Program-made: the position numbers and the translations under genes | Notes under the pieces: model-generated | The model's database searches: none | The model's input: only the letters and a program-made list of their open reading frames with translations | What the model was told of the DNA's origin: nothing | Assembly: GCA_029856525.1 (NCBI GenBank) | Contig: JAHQXC010000003.1 | Coordinates: 1 to 38,369, forward strand | Reading direction: 5' to 3' | Source of the DNA: Candidatus Odinarchaeia archaeon | Lineage (GTDB): Archaea; Asgardarchaeota; Odinarchaeia; Odinarchaeales; Odinarchaeaceae | DNA length: 38,369 nt | Shown: positions 36,004-38,369 of the stretch, piece by piece | Layout of the letters: each line of letters opens with the position of its first letter | How positions within the stretch are numbered: the stretch's first letter is position 1

Positions 36004-37176
36004 GTGAAAGTATTGGATTTACTTATGATCGCTAATATCTCTTTACCCCCATCTACAGGGGATGCTGTTCACTTTCTAGAATTAGCCCGCTACTTTAGTA
36101 AACATAAAGTGAACGTATTAACGGTTATCCCTAAACCTTTGAAAGAATTTAAAAATAATCTCGGAGTTAAATACTATTTCTACCATCGTTTTAATGTGAG
36201 ACTGCTTGGCGGCTTCCTCAGCTTGCTAGCTATGGCTTTAACTGTTCTACGTATCTGCGCTGCTAGGCGAGTTGACGCAATCTACCTGCGTCAACCAACA
36301 TTTTTTTTCATAATTAATTTTATCGCTAGATTGTTTAAAGTGCCTGTTTTTTTTGAAGTAAACGGATTATACTCTTATGAAGAGAAGGCTAGAGGTGGAG
36401 CGGCTTTTAAAATATGGTTTTACAGGTTTTTAGATAATCTTGCAATACGTAAAGCTAAAGGGGTTATATCTGTAAGCTCAGGGTTATATGATTACGCTGT
36501 TAGTATAAGGGAATGCGGTGAAAATATTTTAGCCTCATCTAATGCGGTTAGCCTTGAATTATTCAATAAAACTTTTGATAAAGTGGAAATCAGAAAAAAA
36601 TATAAGCTTGGCGATAACCTATTTCTGATTTTTATCGGTAATTTAACTCCATGGTATGATTTCACCACTCTGTTGGAGGCTATGAGCATTATTCAAGGAT
36701 ATCGTTCTGATATTAAATTACTTATAGTAGGAGGGGGGATACTTGAAAAAGAGATTAAAAATTCTATCAGAAGAATGGGTTTAAATAACGTGATTATGCT
36801 CGGCGCCGTCCCCCACTCTGAAATACCTGAACTTTTAAGTATAGCGGAAATAGGTTTGCTTCCTTTAAAAAAAATACCGCATAATCTATTCGTGGATATT
36901 CCGGTAAAAGTATTAGAGTATTTCGCCGCCGGTAAACCGGTTATTTCCTATAATATAGGCGGGGTTTCAAAACTTGTTATCGACGATTACACAGGCTTCC
37001 TTGTTTCAAATAACACGCCCCATGATCTAGCTGAGAAAATATTATATCTTTTAAATCACCCTGAGAAAGCAGAAATTCTAGGTTTAAACGCTAGGAGAAT
37101 CTGCAGTGAAAAATATTCTTGGGATACTGTTTCAAAGCAAATCATAGATTTTATTAGTTTAATTATACAAAAATAA
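36004..37176 (+). CDS. Glycosyltransferase, GT4 (group 1) family
   Basis: 'PPSTGDAVHFLELARYFSKHKVNVLTV', 'FIGNLTPWYDFTTLLEA', 'VPVKVLEYFAAGKPVISYNIGG'-like region; GTG start. Confidence 0.92.
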   Translation: MKVLDLLMIANISLPPSTGDAVHFLELARYFSKHKVNVLTVIPKPLKEFKNNLGVKYYFYHRFNVRLLGGFLSLLAMALTVLRICAARRVDAIYLRQPTFFFIINFIARLFKVPVFFEVNGLYSYEEKARGGAAFKIWFYRFLDNLAIRKAKGVISVSSGLYDYAVSIRECGENILASSNAVSLELFNKTFDKVEIRKKYKLGDNLFLIFIGNLTPWYDFTTLLEAMSIIQGYRSDIKLLIVGGGILEKEIKNSIRRMGLNNVIMLGAVPHSEIPELLSIAEIGLLPLKKIPHNLFVDIPVKVLEYFAAGKPVISYNIGGVSKLVIDDYTGFLVSNNTPHDLAEKILYLLNHPEKAEILGLNARRICSEKYSWDTVSKQIIDFISLIIQK

Positions 37177-37233
37177 TTTTAAGTAAATTCTTCAAAATCT
37201 ATAGAATGTAAATCTATCATCAGGTGCTTACGG

Positions 37234-38352
37234 GTGAGAATCCTACAAGTATCAGCTTATCCACCAGGCCGCTACGGCGGCTCAGAGAGGTTTGCGATAC
37301 AGTTATCTGAGAGATTAGCTGAAAGAGGCCATGAAGTCACGCTCCTCACATCTAATTTTGATAAACAAGTATTCTACGAAGAAGTGAATAGAGTTAAAAT
37401 CTACCGTTATAAGTGTATAAATAATCTTTGGAATGTAAACCCTTTAACGATAATTCTACCTAAACTTCTTAGAGAGGGAGGCAATTACGATGTAGTTCAC
37501 GCCCATGGGCATATATTTTTCACTTCTAATCAGGTTGCTTTAGCTAAAATATTTAAAAAATACAAGTATGTTCTTCACCTTCACGGTGGAATCATACCTG
37601 AATCGAATAGTTCCGGGGAGAAACGTTTCTTGGTTAAAAAATGGTTTTACGATCCTACAATAGGCTATTTCACTGTGAAAACAGCGGATATAATCGCCTC
37701 GGTTTCAAAACGTGATATAGAGAGCGCGGTTAAAATTTTTAGATGTGAACGTGAAAAGTTTGTTTGGATACCTCCAGCGGTTGACACTAAGAAATTCTGT
37801 AATAATCATAACTCTAATAATGGATTCAATAATATAACCTTCATCGGGCGGCTTGAACCCTGGAAGGGAGCTGACTTATTTATTGAGATAGCTAAAAAAA
37901 TATCTAGAATTAACTCTGACACCCGCTTCACAGTCGTCGGCGACGGGTCTTTAAAATATGAGTTGATTAAATCAGCTGCAGGTTATCCTATCAGATTTTT
38001 AGGAGCGGTTAACCATGATAACATCCCTAATATATTATCTGAGAGCACTGTTCTAATACTTCCTTCGAGACTGGAGGGTTTGCCTACAGTGTGTATTGAA
38101 GCATTAGCCTGCGGTGTACCGGTTATCGCCTCTAACGTCGGAGGGACCTGTGAGATAGTTCAACACGGCCGAACAGGGTTTATTTTCAACCTTCACGAAT
38201 TAGATAAAGCTGTAGAGTACGCGTTGAATATAATCAATAACCCTGATTTAAAGTTGAAAATGGGATTAACCGGTAGTAGAATTGTTGAAAAATTATTTTC
38301 ATGGGATGAAATTACTAGGAGAGTTGAAGAACTCTATAGTAAAATAGTTTAA
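37234..38352 (+). CDS. Glycosyltransferase, GT4 (group 1) family
   Basis: 'PPGRYGGSERFAIQLSERLAERGHEVTLLTS', 'FIGRLEPWKGADLFIEIAKKI', 'LPSRLEGLPTVCIEALACGVPVIASNVGGTCEIVQHGRTGFIF'. Confidence 0.95.
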   Translation: MRILQVSAYPPGRYGGSERFAIQLSERLAERGHEVTLLTSNFDKQVFYEEVNRVKIYRYKCINNLWNVNPLTIILPKLLREGGNYDVVHAHGHIFFTSNQVALAKIFKKYKYVLHLHGGIIPESNSSGEKRFLVKKWFYDPTIGYFTVKTADIIASVSKRDIESAVKIFRCEREKFVWIPPAVDTKKFCNNHNSNNGFNNITFIGRLEPWKGADLFIEIAKKISRINSDTRFTVVGDGSLKYELIKSAAGYPIRFLGAVNHDNIPNILSESTVLILPSRLEGLPTVCIEALACGVPVIASNVGGTCEIVQHGRTGFIFNLHELDKAVEYALNIINNPDLKLKMGLTGSRIVEKLFSWDEITRRVEELYSKIV

Positions 38353-38369
38353 TTTAAATCCTGTTTTTT

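Overview
This is a contiguous 38.4-kb chromosomal segment of an AT-rich archaeal genome. Archaeal origin is supported by an archaeal-type 30S S7 protein, a proteasome beta subunit, an archaeal-type adenylate kinase (AdkA), a PDCD5-like protein and TATA-like promoters. The lineage cannot be fixed from sequence reading alone. Recognisable content, in order: an Opp/Dpp-type ABC transporter operon with a membrane-anchored binding protein; prephenate dehydratase and an SDR; proteasome beta; MobB with a C-terminal Cys-rich domain; a cupin; stand-alone rpsG; a ~5-kb block of small orphan ORFs around a regulator with two HTH domains; a small protein with an E2F/DP-type winged helix, convergent with a PDCD5-like gene; adkA; a radical SAM/SPASM protein; an IDH/IMDH-family dehydrogenase coupled to a LarA-family gene; HflX; a PD-(D/E)XK nuclease plus wHTH pair; a methyltransferase/ATP-grasp fusion; trehalose-6-phosphate phosphatase; and a glycosyltransferase region. 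No tRNA, rRNA or CRISPR array was recognised. Main items for follow-up: (1) the archaeal E2F/DP-like protein; (2) three palindromic AGTTAACT boxes at exactly 19-bp spacing inside the orphan-gene block; (3) several intergenic IS200/IS605 TnpB 3'-terminal relics without a transposase body, which may still carry omega-RNA-like ends; (4) an ~85-nt GC-rich potential three-way-junction RNA; (5) strong perfect hairpins in leader or terminal positions.
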